Shown in pieces: positions 50,910-60,511 of a DNA stretch of 64,000 nucleotides. The notes below the pieces were generated by a model. That model was not told the DNA's origin and ran no database searches. It worked only from the letters and a program-made list of their open reading frames with translations. Numbering within the stretch: position 1 is the stretch's first letter; each line of letters opens with the position of its first letter. Origin of the DNA: Turneriella sp. (GTDB lineage: Bacteria > Spirochaetota > Leptospiria > Turneriellales > Turneriellaceae); the NCBI GenBank assembly GCA_019186965.1, contig JABARV010000001.1, forward strand, positions 86,288-150,287. Reading direction: 5' to 3'. The position numbers and the translations under genes were made by a program.

Positions 50910-51638
50910 TTAGTACCGCAGAGATTTTTTTAAACGGTTGATTGTCTCTACGTCGCCATTTGAAGCGCCACGTTTTTGGAATTCAAACGTGAAACGAAAA
51001 AGTTTTTCAAAATAAATTAAATTTTCGATATAAAAATCGCGTTTAAACTTAATTCGATTTGGATTTGTTGGATCGTTTTCAATATCACCCAACTTTACTT
51101 TGTAGTCGGGAGATTTTTCCGCTACCTCTACAGATTTATTATACGAAGTCGCTAGTTGAATCTCGTTCGGATCTCCTTTTGTTGGGTTTGGGTGAGACAC
51201 TTTTGTATAATATTTATACTGTTCATAAAAATTTTGGTCGTCGACGATTGTTTTTATGTGCGATAAATTATTTCCGTTAAAATACAGCCGCATTGTCTTT
51301 GCAGCAGTACCAACCGGACGCGGAATATTAAACGATTGCGAATTAAAAGTATATGCAACAAGTTCAATATATTCGCCGTCTTCGTCCTTACCCGTTGCAA
51401 AAATTGTTTGTGTTGGCGTAAGCTTCACTTTAGGTGCAATTGCACGCAAAGTATGCATCGCTTGAAGGCGTTCGGCAAGCGCTCGGATTTGGTCATCAAG
51501 ACGTTTTTCTGTATCTGCCAGTTCTGTAGCCTTTTGGCTATCTTTACCTGCCTTAAACGCCTCTTCGATTGCGCCCAACGACGCTGTTAGTAAAGCAATT
51601 GCTATAACGCTCAGTATTTTCTTTATTGTCTTCGGCAT
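50910..51638 (-). CDS. Secreted protein of unknown function, first gene of the kinase/ABC operon
   Basis: 242 residues with signal peptide (1-23, LLTASLGAIE). Residues 35-65 are a coiled coil (LADTEKRLDDQIRALAERLQAM), and the rest is beta-rich and Lys/Asn/Tyr-rich. GGGAGAAGG precedes the ATG. It lies upstream of the histidine kinase by about 103 bp, and could be a periplasmic partner of the truncated sensor. The family is unknown. Confidence 0.6.
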   Translation of the reverse strand: MPKTIKKILSVIAIALLTASLGAIEEAFKAGKDSQKATELADTEKRLDDQIRALAERLQAMHTLRAIAPKVKLTPTQTIFATGKDEDGEYIELVAYTFNSQSFNIPRPVGTAAKTMRLYFNGNNLSHIKTIVDDQNFYEQYKYYTKVSHPNPTKGDPNEIQLATSYNKSVEVAEKSPDYKVKLGDIENDPTNPNRIKFKRDFYIENLIYFEKLFRFTFEFQKRGASNGDVETINRLKKSLRY

Positions 51639-51779
51639 GTACCTTCTCCCTTAGTCTAATAATCCCCTCTGTCTATCGACCCCTGAAAGTGTAAACTGAA
51701 ATTCACCATCAAACTTTTTTTAAAATATTTTTTTACAAAAAAAATGTCGTAAATACCGTTAGTTAATCGTCGTTTTTGT

Positions 51780-52730
51780 TTACCCTTCTTTCTCATAAAG
51801 GTGCAAGTTGCGCTTTGAGCCAGCAGGTACGGGTAGCGTATCTCCTTTATGGATTGGAGTCTGTTTTTGCGCAAGCATCGTGCGTACATAGTTGGGTAGC
51901 GCCATCAGTGAATGGTGCGTATCTTCATTGTAAAATTTAAGCTCTCCCAATTGGTGCTTGTTGAGTCTATCGAGAACTACATCCTTTGCAACGGTAAGCG
52001 GGTCAATTTTTTTACTTGCAAGAGCAAACCCCCAAAGCGCACCGTAAAGCGGCACATAATTTGTCATCGGACGCACAACATTAAAGACAGATTTAAGCGT
52101 CCAATAAAGTTTGCCGAAAAGTTCGGGACGGGTAATTGGAGATTCTATATGCAAACTCAACACGCCTGTGTCGCTCAAAATTTTTGAAACCTGTTGATAA
52201 AATTCGTGCGTATAAAGTTCAATCGAAGGACCAAAGGGGTCTGTTAAGTCTAAAAGTACTTGGTCAAAAACTTCTTTAGTTTCAAAAACGTATTTAATTC
52301 CATCTTCAATACGCAACTCGAGCTTTGGGTTAGAAAATGCCCCATTACTAATATTTGGAATATATTCTTTGCACGCTTCAACGACATCGCCATCGAGTTC
52401 GACCATTACAACTTTTTCAACCGTTTTATATTTTAAAAATTCCTCAGCCGCGCCACCATCGCCACCACCAATGACTAACGCTTTTTTGGGGCCGTCGATG
52501 GAGATTCCCCCCACATGTACTAAAGGCTCGTGGTATAAGAATTCATCGTTATCCGAAGTTTGAAAAACGCCATCCAAGCGTAACATTTTGCCGTGCCGAG
52601 GAAGCTCGTGGATTTCCAAATCTTGGAATTTTGTACGTGTTTCAAAAAGCTTTTTGGCTGAACGAAAAAAGTACCCCATGTCGGGGTTTAGCGTCTCGAC
52701 AAGTAAATCTTCGCGTTTTACACCGGCCAT
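51780..52730 (-). CDS. speE: Spermidine synthase
   Basis: 316 residues. Transfers aminopropyl from decarboxylated SAM to putrescine. SpeE motifs: FQTSDNDEFLYHEPLVHVGG, ALVIGGGDGGAAEEFLKY (SAM-binding glycine loop), and QVLLDLTDPFGPSIELYTHEFY with the catalytic Asp. The C-terminus is about 20-30 residues longer than in E. coli SpeE. No speD/ speA seen nearby. The intergenic region 51639-51779 has T-runs but no clear terminator. Confidence 0.93.
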   Translation of the reverse strand: MAGVKREDLLVETLNPDMGYFFRSAKKLFETRTKFQDLEIHELPRHGKMLRLDGVFQTSDNDEFLYHEPLVHVGGISIDGPKKALVIGGGDGGAAEEFLKYKTVEKVVMVELDGDVVEACKEYIPNISNGAFSNPKLELRIEDGIKYVFETKEVFDQVLLDLTDPFGPSIELYTHEFYQQVSKILSDTGVLSLHIESPITRPELFGKLYWTLKSVFNVVRPMTNYVPLYGALWGFALASKKIDPLTVAKDVVLDRLNKHQLGELKFYNEDTHHSLMALPNYVRTMLAQKQTPIHKGDTLPVPAGSKRNLHLYEKEG

Positions 52731-52835
52731 GCGGCATATTGTATTTAAAAGACGCTGCGCACAGTAAAAGAAGGGCTTCTATCTAAAAAATACAATTATG
52801 GGTTTACGGTGTGAGATGAATACTAAGACGAAAGA

Positions 52836-53243
52836 ATGTCTAAGTGGATTCCAATTTTGTTTATAATTCTTACCGCTCTTTCGTGCTCAAGCCGTTTCGT
52901 AAAAAAAGAAGAAGTGCAGAAATTTAGCAAAGACTACGAAAAAATTTATTTACTCAAAAAGAAAATCGAAGTTGGAAATTTTGAAACACTCAATGAAAAC
53001 GCCAAGGTTCGCATCTATTTTAAAACAACGGGAGACTACATCTCTGTATATGCATACCCCTATTCGCAAAACCGTGAAGAAGCGGTTGGCAAAAATATTT
53101 TACAATTTTTTGATACAGATTTTCCAAACAAAAAATTTGATCCACAGGTGCTAAAGGAAAAGCTCGCTATGCTCATCGAAGAAGACACAGGTAAGCCGCA
53201 AAATAAAGCAGCAAAAAAGAAAAAAGCAAAAAAGAAAAAATAA
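52836..53243 (+). CDS. Small lipoprotein
   Basis: 135 residues with lipobox LTALSCS (Cys17). The body is mainly charged with alternating Lys/Glu/Tyr, and the C-terminus is a poly-lysine tail (AAKKKKAKKKK). Comparable small lipoproteins occur in leptospires upstream of amino-acid genes, but I cannot name the family. hom follows after 12 bp with AGGAAATG, so the two share a transcript. Confidence 0.6.
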   Translation: MSKWIPILFIILTALSCSSRFVKKEEVQKFSKDYEKIYLLKKKIEVGNFETLNENAKVRIYFKTTGDYISVYAYPYSQNREEAVGKNILQFFDTDFPNKKFDPQVLKEKLAMLIEEDTGKPQNKAAKKKKAKKKK

Positions 53244-53255
53244 ACAGGATAGGAA

Positions 53256-54515
53256 ATGCGAATTGGAATTTTTGGTTTAGGTACAGTTGGCCAAGGTTTG
53301 GTTGAAATAATGCGCCAGAAAAACTGCGGTATTGAAATTGCCGCAGTCGTCGACCGCAGCTTTGCAAAGAAAGCGCAAGTATTGCAAGGTATTCCCGCAA
53401 GTGCAGATAAAGATCTTATACTTAAAGATAAATCGATTGATACGGTTGTTGAACTTATGGGTGGTATCGACGATGCGCTTTATGTCGTACGTTCGGCAAT
53501 TGAAGAGAAAAAAAATGTCGTAACGGCCAACAAGGCTCTTCTTGCAGAACATGGCTACTCTCTTTTCCATTTGGCCGAACGCACGCAGGGCGGACAAATT
53601 TTGTACGAGGCTGCTGTCGCAGGCGCAATCCCCATTATCCGTAACATCGAAACAATTTTTCGTAATGAACAAATTACGCGCCTTATGGGAATCATTAACG
53701 GAACAACCAACTATATTCTCACGCGTATGCGAAAAGACAACATGGGGTACGGCGACGTGCTCGAAGCTGCACAAAAACAAGGCCTTGCAGAAGCAGATCC
53801 GACTCTCGACGTTGGCGGTTACGATGCACAACAAAAACTCGGTCTACTAATTTCTCTCGTTACAGGTAAATGGGTCGAGGCAAAAAATATTCCCGTGCGA
53901 GGCATTACAGAACTTTCCAGCCAAGATGTAATTTGGGCAGAGCGTTTCCAAAACCGTATTCGTCTCGTTGCCGACTACAAACAAGAAAATGGGCAACACT
54001 ATATGCATGTAACCCCTGCGCTCGTCGACGAAAGAAATGTGCTCTACGATATTGAATACGAAAATAACGCCATTCTCTTTCAAGGTGAATACTCGGGTGA
54101 ACACCTTTTCATGGGGAAAGGTGCGGGAAAATTTCCAACAGCATTTTCTGTCTATTCAGATCTACTCTACCTAAAATCTGGCTCTGCCGCTGCTGCAAGG
54201 AAATTTGCACACACCCCCCTAAGCACAAATTACCTTTCAATTGGCGACATAAGCGATACAAGTTCTGCTTTTTATTTACGCCTTCGCGTAAAAGACCAAC
54301 CTGGGGTTTTAGCGGCAATCGCACAAATTTTGGGAAACAACGCCCTTTCAATTGCGTCGGTACACCAAGACCACTCTGCTGTTCAAGCAGGCGAGGCAGA
54401 TATCGTTATCCACACGCATTCAGCAAAAAGGAATAGTTTTTACCGTGCACTACAAGAAATAAAAAATCTTAAAAATTTTGTACTCCACCAAATTTATCTA
54501 CCTGTACTCACTTAA
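53256..54515 (+). CDS. hom: Homoserine dehydrogenase
   Basis: 419 residues. NAD(P)-binding IFGLGTVGQGLVE at the N-terminus, then VTANKALLAEHG, LYEAAVAGAIPIIRN, and GIINGTTNYILTRM with the catalytic lysine region, DPTLDVGGYDAQQKL. A C-terminal ACT domain (about 345-419; KDQPGVLAAIAQILGNNALSIASVHQ) may give threonine feedback. It converts aspartate semialdehyde to homoserine, complementing lysC (22536). Follows a small lipoprotein gene. Confidence 0.96.
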   Translation: MRIGIFGLGTVGQGLVEIMRQKNCGIEIAAVVDRSFAKKAQVLQGIPASADKDLILKDKSIDTVVELMGGIDDALYVVRSAIEEKKNVVTANKALLAEHGYSLFHLAERTQGGQILYEAAVAGAIPIIRNIETIFRNEQITRLMGIINGTTNYILTRMRKDNMGYGDVLEAAQKQGLAEADPTLDVGGYDAQQKLGLLISLVTGKWVEAKNIPVRGITELSSQDVIWAERFQNRIRLVADYKQENGQHYMHVTPALVDERNVLYDIEYENNAILFQGEYSGEHLFMGKGAGKFPTAFSVYSDLLYLKSGSAAAARKFAHTPLSTNYLSIGDISDTSSAFYLRLRVKDQPGVLAAIAQILGNNALSIASVHQDHSAVQAGEADIVIHTHSAKRNSFYRALQEIKNLKNFVLHQIYLPVLT

Positions 54516-54576
54516 CAAACTCAAGATGGTTTAGGTGTTTAACCGAAATACACAATAGGCAGTAAGCCCAGTACTT

Positions 54577-54996
54577 ATGCATAGAAAAATTGCTCTTAGT
54601 ATTTTTTTATTATGGAGTGTATCATCTCTTACGCCATCTTTAGCAAAAACACCTGAAACCATCTGGGTTATGCACGAATTTTTTGGTGGTACGCTCTGTA
54701 CGAGTTCGGGGGATGAACGCGAATTTATTCCGCCAGGGTTTGCAGAAGCAAAAAAACTATTTAAGAAAAGCAGCGTTGCTATTTACCGCGAATACTTTCG
54801 TGACATCGAAGAGTGCCAAGTGTGCTTTAAATGTGCGCGGTATAGACGACAAATTTGGTTTGAAATTTCTTTAGACCAAATAAAGGTTGTTGAAAAATTC
54901 GGATTTACTCCCGCAATAAATAGCCCAACGCAAGAAGAGTACACCGAGTTTGAAAACGCAAAACGTTTTATCCCAAAAACGCCAATGCCACCCTAA
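54577..54996 (+). CDS. Small secreted Cys-containing protein
   Basis: 139 residues with signal peptide (1-23, SSLTPSLAKT). The mature part has four cysteines (CTSS, ECQVCFKCARY), possibly disulphide- or metal-linked. I do not recognise the family. It lies just after hom and ends 31 bp from convergent corA. Confidence 0.55.
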   Translation: MHRKIALSIFLLWSVSSLTPSLAKTPETIWVMHEFFGGTLCTSSGDEREFIPPGFAEAKKLFKKSSVAIYREYFRDIEECQVCFKCARYRRQIWFEISLDQIKVVEKFGFTPAINSPTQEEYTEFENAKRFIPKTPMPP

Positions 54997-55026
54997 AATT
55001 TACGGACTTTACAAAATATTTTTAGA

Positions 55027-56055
55027 CTATAGCCACTTTTTTTTCATAAAGAAAAGCACCATCAAAACAGCAAGGCCTCCCATGCCGACAATTGTTTTCA
55101 AATAGCCGTAGTAATCTTCCGTCATTGGAAGATGCTTAAAATTCATCCCAAAATACCCTGTGATTAAAGTCAATGGAAGCATTATCGCCGTCATAATCGT
55201 TAAAATACGGATGATGTCGTTTGTGCGCTTTGTCGAAATTGTATTGTACGCTTCAACCGCAGAGGTTATAGCCTGTGAAATTCCATCAATAATATCAATA
55301 ATTTTTAACGCGTGGTCGCGTACGTCTCGGTAAAACGCTTCCGAAGCCTCCGAAAAATCTTTCATATCGTACAAATGGATTTCATCAAAAATATCTTTAT
55401 GCGCCAAAATAAGTTTTTTGGTAAGCGCGAGAGAAGATTTAAGTTCAAAAACTGTCGCAATATCCAGTTTTGCACTAAAAGTTAAAAGCAAATCTTCGTT
55501 ACGCTCAAAGGCAACGTCGATATCGCGTACGATGTGTAACGTGTGGTCAGTTTCTACGTCGAGTATTTTATGCAGAATAAATTCAGGCCCTTTTTTCAAA
55601 AGCTCTTGGCACAATTTTTTATCGGCAAGCAATGCATCGATAGTATTACGCACACCTTCGGAGACGGTAATAATTGTATTTTTTGTGAGAATAAAATTGA
55701 AATCTTTGGTGGATATATAACCGCCGGTTAAATGAACGCCGCGAAAGCAAAAGTATGTATAGTGGGGAAATTTTTCACGCTTGATACGGTTTGAAAGGTT
55801 AAAAATATCTTCGACAGTAAGTGGGTGTATATCGTAACGTTTTAAAAGATGCACTAAATCTTTTTCGTTTTTGGGGTAAAGGTGTACCCAAGCAGCACGT
55901 TTGCCAAAAAGTGGAATCCCTTCTTCCTTGGTACGAAATTTTTCATGGCTCTTTAGCGTAACAATATGGTGTTCGTGCCAATCTTTCTTGGGTGCCCCTT
56001 TAGCGGCAGAAGGTCTTTTCTTAAGGCTAAGCCACGACAGGAAACGGTACGCCAT
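55027..56055 (-). CDS. corA: CorA-family divalent-metal channel
   Basis: 342 residues. Long N-terminal cytosolic domain, then two membrane segments near the C-terminus, with the diagnostic selectivity motif YFGMNF (in place of YGMNF) between them. Residues about 80-100 (HPLTVEDIFNLSNRIKREKFPHYTYFCFRG) match the CorA N-domain. It carries Mg2+ or related ions. The C-terminus is basic (MKKKWL). Confidence 0.93.
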   Translation of the reverse strand: MAYRFLSWLSLKKRPSAAKGAPKKDWHEHHIVTLKSHEKFRTKEEGIPLFGKRAAWVHLYPKNEKDLVHLLKRYDIHPLTVEDIFNLSNRIKREKFPHYTYFCFRGVHLTGGYISTKDFNFILTKNTIITVSEGVRNTIDALLADKKLCQELLKKGPEFILHKILDVETDHTLHIVRDIDVAFERNEDLLLTFSAKLDIATVFELKSSLALTKKLILAHKDIFDEIHLYDMKDFSEASEAFYRDVRDHALKIIDIIDGISQAITSAVEAYNTISTKRTNDIIRILTIMTAIMLPLTLITGYFGMNFKHLPMTEDYYGYLKTIVGMGGLAVLMVLFFMKKKWL

Positions 56056-56069
56056 ATACTTTATTCCAG

Positions 56070-57155
56070 TTATTGTTGTAAAATTTTTTCTAACGCATCC
56101 ACAAGTTTTTTATTTTCTTCTGGAGCGCCAATGCTTATACGCACGCAATCAGCAAAAATCGACTTTGGGTAGTAGCGTATCAAGAGTTTATACTCCCGCA
56201 ACCTTTTTGTAATTGTCTCAGCATCCATTTTAGGAGGAGCCTTTGCAAGCAAAAAATTTGCGCGCGATGCATACACGATAAAACCTAATTTTTTGAGTGC
56301 GGTATTCAAGAAAATATGCCCTTCGGCAACTGTCGATAAAATTTTGTGGCTCCACTCTACATCTTCAAGCGCAGATTTCGCTAAGCGTGCCGCTAAAGCG
56401 TCTTCGTTGTACGAATCTTTATGCGCAATAAGCCCTTGCATAAGACTTATATTCGATGTAGCAAGATACCCCACGCGCAAACCTGCAAGCGCATGCGTTT
56501 TAGAAAATGTACGCGTTACAACTAAATTATCAAGTTTCGGGACAAAAGGAAGCATCGTCGCATCTTTTCCTGCAAAGTCGTTATACGCCTCGTCGATAAC
56601 CCAAAGCTTAGACGAGTTTTCTATAGTCTTGCGGAGTATACTCGTGTCTATCAACTCTCCTGTAATTGCGTTGGGGTTTGCGAGAAAAACAACATTAGCG
56701 GTAGATTTTTCAAGCGCGTCTATATCGACACCGTACGGCTGATTTTCTCGTGCAACTGGCGCAACTTCGTGGAAAATTCCTCCGACGTTTTTCACAAGAG
56801 TTTTGTAAAGGCTGTACGTTACCTTTGGAAAAGCCGCCGCACGCGTAGAATCTAACGATGCACGGCAAAGGAGCGCCAATGCTTCGTCGGAACCATTAGT
56901 AACAAGTATGCACGATTTATCGATTTTTAAATAATCGGCAAGCGCAGAAAGAAGAGGTTCCCCCATGGGATGGCTATACTTACGCAAAAGATTATTTTCA
57001 AGGCTTAGTTCCCGCATTTTTTCTGCAACCTGCGGCGAAGGCGGCAGTGGGCTTTCGTTGGTGTTGAGCTTAATCCACCCTGGTTCGTTTACTTGTTCGC
57101 CTGGAGTATACGGTGACGCATTTTGGGTAATGGTATTTAAGAAGCTACGCTCCAT
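56070..57155 (-). CDS. hisC: Histidinol-phosphate aminotransferase
   Basis: 361 residues. PLP-fold: IKLNTNESPLPPS, VTNGSDEALALL, FLANPNAITGELID, and the Schiff-base lysine in TRTFSKTHALAGLRVGYLA, then the Arg near the end in RISIGAPEENKKL. It makes histidinol phosphate with Glu as donor. No other his gene is nearby. Co-oriented with corA (14 bp) and parB. Confidence 0.93.
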   Translation of the reverse strand: MERSFLNTITQNASPYTPGEQVNEPGWIKLNTNESPLPPSPQVAEKMRELSLENNLLRKYSHPMGEPLLSALADYLKIDKSCILVTNGSDEALALLCRASLDSTRAAAFPKVTYSLYKTLVKNVGGIFHEVAPVARENQPYGVDIDALEKSTANVVFLANPNAITGELIDTSILRKTIENSSKLWVIDEAYNDFAGKDATMLPFVPKLDNLVVTRTFSKTHALAGLRVGYLATSNISLMQGLIAHKDSYNEDALAARLAKSALEDVEWSHKILSTVAEGHIFLNTALKKLGFIVYASRANFLLAKAPPKMDAETITKRLREYKLLIRYYPKSIFADCVRISIGAPEENKKLVDALEKILQQ

Positions 57156-57165
57156 ATTTATTTCC

Positions 57166-58044
57166 TTATAATGAAATCCGCTTCAATCCCAAAAGCTTCA
57201 ACAACTTTTCTAAATCGTCGAGCGAAAAAAAATCTACTGTTAAGCTACCACTTTTTTTCTGTGGGTTAAACTTTATTTTTGTGCGCATACCAATATGCTC
57301 CTCAAGCCTTTGTGCCAAAGCGCGAATATTTGCATCCGACTTAGTTACTTTAGTATTCTTTTTTTCTTCTTTGGGTTGTGAAATTTTACGTACGCGTTCT
57401 TCAATTTCGCGTGCGTTTAATCCTTGCCCTGTTACTATTTCTTTAAAAAGTTTTTGCTGCACTGCCTCGTTTTTTACCGCTAAAAGCGGACGCGCCTGCC
57501 CTTCGGTAAGCCTTCCATCCGCAATTGCCGCTTGCATAAGTTCGGGCAAGTGGAGGAGGCGCAACCTATTTGCGACTGTCGCACGGTTTTTTCCCACACG
57601 TTCGGCGACATCTTCCTGTGTAAGGGAAAAATCGGCCATAAGCTTTTTGTACACAGTCGCTTCTTCAATGGGGTCTAGTTCTTCGCGCTGGATGTTTTCA
57701 ATAAGAGAGACTTCGAGAGTTTTTTGCCTATCGAATTCTTTTACAACACAGGGCGCTTTTGCATAACCCAAAGACAAAAGCGAGCGTAACCTACGCTCTC
57801 CTGAAATAACAACGTACACATCGCCTTTTTTTTGCACTAAGATGGGTTGCAAAAGTCCGTGCTCTTTAATTGTACGCGCCAATTCTTCAATCGCTGTTCG
57901 ATCAAATTTTTTACGTGGATTTTCAGGGTTGGGTTTAATAAGGGCAATATCGATTTCTTGGATGCGCTCGCCTGCGTCGGTAAGCGCCGTATGGTCGAGT
58001 AAGTTCGACAATCCACGCCCTAAAACTTTGCCTTGTTTACTCAT
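57166..58044 (-). CDS. parB: Chromosome-partitioning protein ParB
   Basis: 292 residues from ATG 58044 ([18 protein letters not shown]), which gives the usual GRGLSxLL start and an 8-bp overlap with parA. ParB/Spo0J nuclease-like domain: [27 protein letters not shown], and the CTP-binding [43 protein letters not shown]-terminal dimerisation segment [13 protein letters not shown]. It loads at parS and spreads as a CTP clamp. No exact parS was found in the window. Confidence 0.95.
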   Translation of the reverse strand: MSKQGKVLGRGLSNLLDHTALTDAGERIQEIDIALIKPNPENPRKKFDRTAIEELARTIKEHGLLQPILVQKKGDVYVVISGERRLRSLLSLGYAKAPCVVKEFDRQKTLEVSLIENIQREELDPIEEATVYKKLMADFSLTQEDVAERVGKNRATVANRLRLLHLPELMQAAIADGRLTEGQARPLLAVKNEAVQQKLFKEIVTGQGLNAREIEERVRKISQPKEEKKNTKVTKSDANIRALAQRLEEHIGMRTKIKFNPQKKSGSLTVDFFSLDDLEKLLKLLGLKRISL

Positions 58045-58804
58045 CTTTTTTCTCCCGTAAAAGCATATCTTTTGCGAGCGTCTTATACGCAATTGCGCCA
58101 GTTGATAAAGGATCGTACACGCTAATCGGCTGGCCAAACGAAGGCGCTTCGGAAAGTTTTACATTGCGTGGAATAATTACATCGTAGACTTGTTTTTTGA
58201 AATGCGTGCGTACATCTTGCACCACCTGAGACGCCAAGCGTGTACGTGCATCGAACATTGTAAGAAGAACGCCTTCTATAGTTAAAGAAGGATTAAGCTT
58301 TGTACGCACTAGTTGAATGATGCGCAAAAGTTGGGTTAGTCCTTCCAAAGCGAAATATTCGCACTGCAATGGAATAAGAACAGAGTCGGCGGCGGTTAAT
58401 GCATTTATCGTCAAAATTCCTAAACTGGGGGGACAATCAATCAGCACAAAATCGTATTTTTCGCTTAACGTAGCTAAACGTTCTTTTAGTACAAAATCAC
58501 GGTTTGCCGCATCGCGCACGTCAATTTCAAACCCCGACAGATCGATATTCGCGGGGATGATGTCCAACCCCTTCTCTTTTGTTTTTTGTATTGGCGCTTC
58601 TTTTTCTTCGCCTAATAACCAACTATAAATGGTATGTTTTTCTTCTGCAATTTCAAGCCCCAACCCGCTGCCTGCATTTCCTTGCGGATCGATATCGACA
58701 ATAAGCACACGCTTTCCCTCTGAAGCAAGGTATGCTCCCAAATTGATTGTCGTCGTTGTTTTACCGACTCCTCCTTTTTGGTTTGCCAAAGCAACTATTT
58801 TCAT
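58037..58804 (-). CDS. parA: Chromosome-partitioning ATPase ParA
   Basis: 255 residues. Deviant Walker [17 protein letters not shown] at 8-23, then [13 protein letters not shown] and [18 protein letters not shown] (Walker B). Length is normal for chromosomal ParA/Soj. Overlaps parB. The parA-parB-rsmG order is the common cluster near the replication origin in many bacteria, though gidA/mnmG and dnaA are not seen here. Confidence 0.96.
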   Translation of the reverse strand: MKIVALANQKGGVGKTTTTINLGAYLASEGKRVLIVDIDPQGNAGSGLGLEIAEEKHTIYSWLLGEEKEAPIQKTKEKGLDIIPANIDLSGFEIDVRDAANRDFVLKERLATLSEKYDFVLIDCPPSLGILTINALTAADSVLIPLQCEYFALEGLTQLLRIIQLVRTKLNPSLTIEGVLLTMFDARTRLASQVVQDVRTHFKKQVYDVIIPRNVKLSEAPSFGQPISVYDPLSTGAIAYKTLAKDMLLREKKDE

Positions 58805-58808
58805 AAGG

Positions 58809-59570
58809 TTACGCTTCTTTCTCTATAAGTTTATCTGCGCTGATTTTTTTCCAAGAACGTGGAAAGCCTTTTTGTGGCGGATTTACTTTTGCAAAAGTAT
58901 AAAGTCCACGTGGCAGAATATTTTCTGCCGATGTAAACTTAACAAACGATTCAATTGAAAGTCCTAAATCCTCCAAGCGCTTAAACCCTACGTCTGTGAA
59001 AGGCACCATTTGAGACCGCCAGTAAAGCAATTTAGGGGTTTGGTTGCCTTCCTTTCTTTCGGCAAGAATATAGAGCGCAAGCTCCAACGAAGCAAGCACT
59101 TTACGAAAAGCGCGAAAAATAACAATATCGGCCTTTTTATCTGTGCCGTATTTTTTGGGAAAATCTTGCACCACGCCGTGGTAAATTTTTACATTTAACA
59201 ATCCGAGTTTTTGCGCGGCGTTTAACGCAAAAGTACAGCGCTTTTCCTGTGCATCTATTAGGTGGAATGTGTGCTGTGGAAACAGTATTGCAAGCGGTAT
59301 AGAAGGGATTCCCGAACCTGCGCCTAAATCAAACACGTTTAGTTTTTCGCTTTGCCACAAAGGAAACGCCGCTTTAGATTCATCGCTAATTGCGGGAAGT
59401 ACTGCGTCGAAAATGTGGCGTGTGTCGATATCGTTACGGCCACAGTCACCAATAAAGCCACTGGGCATTGCTTCGTTAAAAAGTAAATCTGCATACGAAT
59501 CTAAAAGGCGCAGCGCTTCCTTTGATAAATTCTCGTGGATGGGTTTATACGCTAACGCCGCAAGAGACAC
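58809..59570 (-). CDS. rsmG: 16S rRNA (guanine-527-N7) methyltransferase RsmG
   Basis: 253 residues. SAM-binding [20 protein letters not shown] and the preceding HIFDAVLP are typical of RsmG/GidB. DADLL-like start ([26 protein letters not shown]) is somewhat divergent; the family total is usually 200-240, so it is slightly long. Overlaps the next upstream gene (Cys-cluster protein) by 19 bp. The position next to parA/parB supports the call. Confidence 0.9.
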   Translation of the reverse strand: MSLAALAYKPIHENLSKEALRLLDSYADLLFNEAMPSGFIGDCGRNDIDTRHIFDAVLPAISDESKAAFPLWQSEKLNVFDLGAGSGIPSIPLAILFPQHTFHLIDAQEKRCTFALNAAQKLGLLNVKIYHGVVQDFPKKYGTDKKADIVIFRAFRKVLASLELALYILAERKEGNQTPKLLYWRSQMVPFTDVGFKRLEDLGLSIESFVKFTSAENILPRGLYTFAKVNPPQKGFPRSWKKISADKLIEKEA

Positions 59571-60487
59571 GCCGTAACGATTGCTTTATCCGTCGCCGCG
59601 TAAAGCGGGTTACTTCGCAAAAGTAAATTCACATATTCCGTTACATCTTCTGGAGCTTCTTTCGAACCGGTGGAATGCAAACTGATTTTCGTAGCAAGGT
59701 ATACGCACAAATCGTGCCACGTTCTTGGAACTTCTTTTTCAATATCTTCAAACGACGTTGTTACTACATTGTACTTTTCATAAAGCATAGCGAGGGTATC
59801 GTAAAACGTGGATAAATCACACCCTTCCAAATCTATTTGGCTTAAAGCACGGTGCAGGGTGTGGTCAGAGGCTAAACGGCTATACGCAAAAAGCGGCGCT
59901 TTTTCTGCCCAACGAAAAAAATCTGCGCGGTGTGCACGCCTTTCTTTCGCGAGGCAATCGTAACTTTGGCATATACCTTCGCCGTAGAACGAAAAATTTT
60001 GCGGGTGTGGTAGGATAGATATTTGCGGATGCGGAGAACCTTGTGGATGGAGTAGACATCCGAAGCGCATGGAGGCGCGAGGTCGTAACGCGACAGGATG
60101 TCGCTCTATGTTACGAACCATACGCATGGATGCGTTGGGTTCGACGCTGGAATGGAGGCCATCTTTGCGGCGAACCATACGCATGGAGGCGTTGGGTTCG
60201 ACATAACCGACAAAGGGGCACACATAAGTATCTTCACGTAGCCGCTGCGGCAGCGTGGTGGCCTCGCGCTCTTTACGAAAGCGCACAATATTCTCGGTGT
60301 TGGATAAATCGAGGGCTAAAAACTGCTGCGTATTTTCGGTAAGCCAGTTATGCCGCGCTTGGTTATCCATTTTGAGGTTAAAGATACCGCAACACGCACT
60401 ACACGAGAACTTTTCGTCCATGCAAGGGTTTAGTGGCGGTTGGCTTGTTGGAATTAGCATCCTTGAATGGAAGCTATTCTTCTTCAA
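59552..60487 (-). CDS. YkgJ-type Cys-cluster protein carrying an in-frame palindromic-repeat insert
   Basis: 311 residues. Putative zinc/iron-chelating domain: FSCSACCGIFN (28-37), YVCPFVGY (88-95), FGCLLHP (142-148) and GICQSYDC (171-178), all the expected cysteines. Between the second and third motif, residues 96-141 consist of VEPNASMRMVR twice (96-106 and 115-125) and a weaker PRASMR copy. Family members have only a few residues there. The insert is encoded by palindromic repeats at 60061-60202. As the frame and all Cys are kept, the protein may still fold. The metal and biological role are unknown. Confidence 0.75.
   Translation of the reverse strand: MKKNSFHSRMLIPTSQPPLNPCMDEKFSCSACCGIFNLKMDNQARHNWLTENTQQFLALDLSNTENIVRFRKEREATTLPQRLREDTYVCPFVGYVEPNASMRMVRRKDGLHSSVEPNASMRMVRNIERHPVALRPRASMRFGCLLHPQGSPHPQISILPHPQNFSFYGEGICQSYDCLAKERRAHRADFFRWAEKAPLFAYSRLASDHTLHRALSQIDLEGCDLSTFYDTLAMLYEKYNVVTTSFEDIEKEVPRTWHDLCVYLATKISLHSTGSKEAPEDVTEYVNLLLRSNPLYAATDKAIVTACLLRR
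60061..60092. repeat. Degenerate third copy of the in-frame palindromic repeat
   Basis: CGAAGCGCATGGAGGCGC matches the 32-bp repeats at 60114 and 60171 with a 4-bp gap and several changes. It encodes RPRASMR on the minus strand. Confidence 0.5.
60114..60145. repeat. 32-bp palindromic repeat, copy A (in frame)
   Basis: Near-perfect palindrome: GAACCATACGCAT and GAACCCAACGCAT are the two arms (two mismatches) around GG/CC. Encodes VEPNASMRMVR (115-125). One base differs from copy B. Confidence 0.8.
60171..60202. repeat. 32-bp palindromic repeat, copy B (in frame)
   Basis: Same palindrome as copy A with one base changed, 57 bp away, so the insertion is phased by a multiple of three and keeps the reading frame. 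Encodes residues 96-106. Confidence 0.8.
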
Positions 60488-60511
60488 ACGAAGCTACGTG
60501 GGCGTAACAAC

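Noticed and set aside
55418..55720. Ser-rich frame antisense to corA
   Set aside because: Composition (Ser/Lys) is that expected from the complement of the corA codons; no start signal and no family match.
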